Under the pieces are notes generated by a model that was not told the origin of the DNA, did no database searches, and saw only the letters and a program-made list of their open reading frames with translations. DNA of 64,000 bases, from assembly GCF_009870125.1 (NCBI RefSeq), contig NC_046681.1:17373001-17437000 (forward strand), in the 5' to 3' direction. Below, piece after piece: positions 63,474 to 64,000 of this stretch; the first letter of the stretch is position 1, and each line of letters starts with the position of its first letter. Both the position numbers and the translations under genes were made by a program. Origin of the DNA: Drosophila pseudoobscura. Lineage: Eukaryota > Arthropoda > Insecta > Diptera > Drosophilidae.

Positions 63474-64000
63474 ATGGATTCAAAATACTTGCTGACCAAA
63501 AACTCTGAGATCGGGTTTAATTCGACGAATTTTGCAGCTAAGCGGAAAGCTGAAACAGTCAATTTGGATATGCACGTTAAAAATAAATTTAATTACACTC
63601 TTTCAACGTCTCGAAATATACCACCAGCTAGTAAAAGAAATTGCATTGGACAACAAAGTAAATCGCTACCAGTGTTCAACTGCCGGCAAAGAATATTAAA
63701 GGAGATTGAAATGAACGACACTGTGTTAATAATGAGTGAAACAGGATCAGGAAAAACAACACAAATTCCACAGTTTCTTCTACATGCAGGGTATGCCAAG
63801 AGTTCCATGATCTGTATTACTCAGCCTCGTCGAGTAGCCGCAATAACAGTTGCAAGACGCGTTGCGCAGGAGCTGTCCAGCAGTATTGGCGAAATTGTAG
63901 GATATACAGTTCGATTCGAGGATGTTACCACAAAGAATACAAAAATTCGTTATCTGACAGATGGTGTATTGTTACGAGAGTCTATAGAAGACCGGCTTTT
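63474..64000 (+). CDS. CG4901: DHX33-like DEAH-box RNA helicase (5' part, runs off the right edge)
   Basis: NTP-driven RNA helicase of the DEAH/RHA family; DHX33 in mammals acts in nucleolar rRNA synthesis and other RNA roles. The first 175 or so residues are visible in one open frame. After a short basic N-terminus come SLPVFNCRQRILKEIEMNDT, Walker A ETGSGKTTQIPQF (89-101), motif Ia TQPRRVAA (116-123), GYTVRFEDVTTKNTKIRYLT and motif Ib TDG (162-164) with VLLRES. The DEAH motif would lie just past the window edge. The order and spacing, especially SLPIF near the start and VGYTVRF-D, fit DHX33 better than the splicing DEAH proteins. The gene number is the fly orthologue as I remember it. Confidence 0.9.
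   Translation, partial: MDSKYLLTKNSEIGFNSTNFAAKRKAETVNLDMHVKNKFNYTLSTSRNIPPASKRNCIGQQSKSLPVFNCRQRILKEIEMNDTVLIMSETGSGKTTQIPQFLLHAGYAKSSMICITQPRRVAAITVARRVAQELSSSIGEIVGYTVRFEDVTTKNTKIRYLTDGVLLRESIEDRL

Overview
The window is nuclear DNA of a Drosophila species. It is AT-rich, with short GT-AG introns, AATAAA signals, DINE-1/INE-1 helitron relics carrying the typical core (agtatataaattcttg followed by atcagcatcaatagc), and TACATATGTA-rich spacers. Nine protein loci are recognised: Mob3 (partial, -), Cdk1 (+), CD98 heavy chain (-), two tandem ionotropic receptor copies (+), mitochondrial AAA protein Bcs1 (+), proteasome subunit alpha6 (-), an LMO4-type LIM-only gene (+), a Dpr-family Ig receptor (+), the cohesin loader Nipped-B (-), and the start of a DHX33-like DEAH helicase (+). 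Species and cytology cannot be settled from the sequence. From memory, most of these genes belong to polytene region 31 of D. melanogaster, whereas Nipped-B is pericentromeric there.

Layout. 1-4.2 kb: Mob3 and Cdk1 diverge from a 1.5 kb shared spacer. 5.3-6.1 kb: a deleted Tc1-type transposon with long inverted repeats. 6.2-9.2 kb: CD98hc. 11.7-19.4 kb: a near-perfect tandem duplication (period about 4.13 kb) carrying two IR genes. 20.4-21.1 kb: a BEL/Pao relic. 21.4-24.5 kb: Bcs1 and Prosalpha6, convergent. 27.7-38.0 kb: the LIM-only gene, whose three introns are filled with LINE relics. 40.3-45.4 kb: the dpr gene, with DINE-1 and LINE relics in its introns. 46.7-49.3 kb: a tandem satellite of 320 bp monomers. 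50.7-60.6 kb: Nipped-B, reconstructed here as 22 coding exons and 2118 codons. 63.5-64.0 kb: the helicase start.

The genes are single eukaryotic transcription units, not operons. Most are housekeeping: cell cycle, cohesin loading, proteasome, mitochondrial complex III assembly and RNA helicase. Three are neural or sensory types (IR pair, dpr, LMO). Exon coordinates were derived by hand from splice signals and reading-frame closure; all complete models except the IR 5' ends close exactly in frame.

The least expected features are: (i) a dispersed 215-310 bp repeat family, four copies, all in gene-upstream spacers; (ii) the mosaic 320 bp satellite; (iii) the IR duplicates, whose amino-acid differences cluster in one short ligand-binding-lobe patch; and (iv) a block of ACATCGATG-type motifs just upstream of the helicase.
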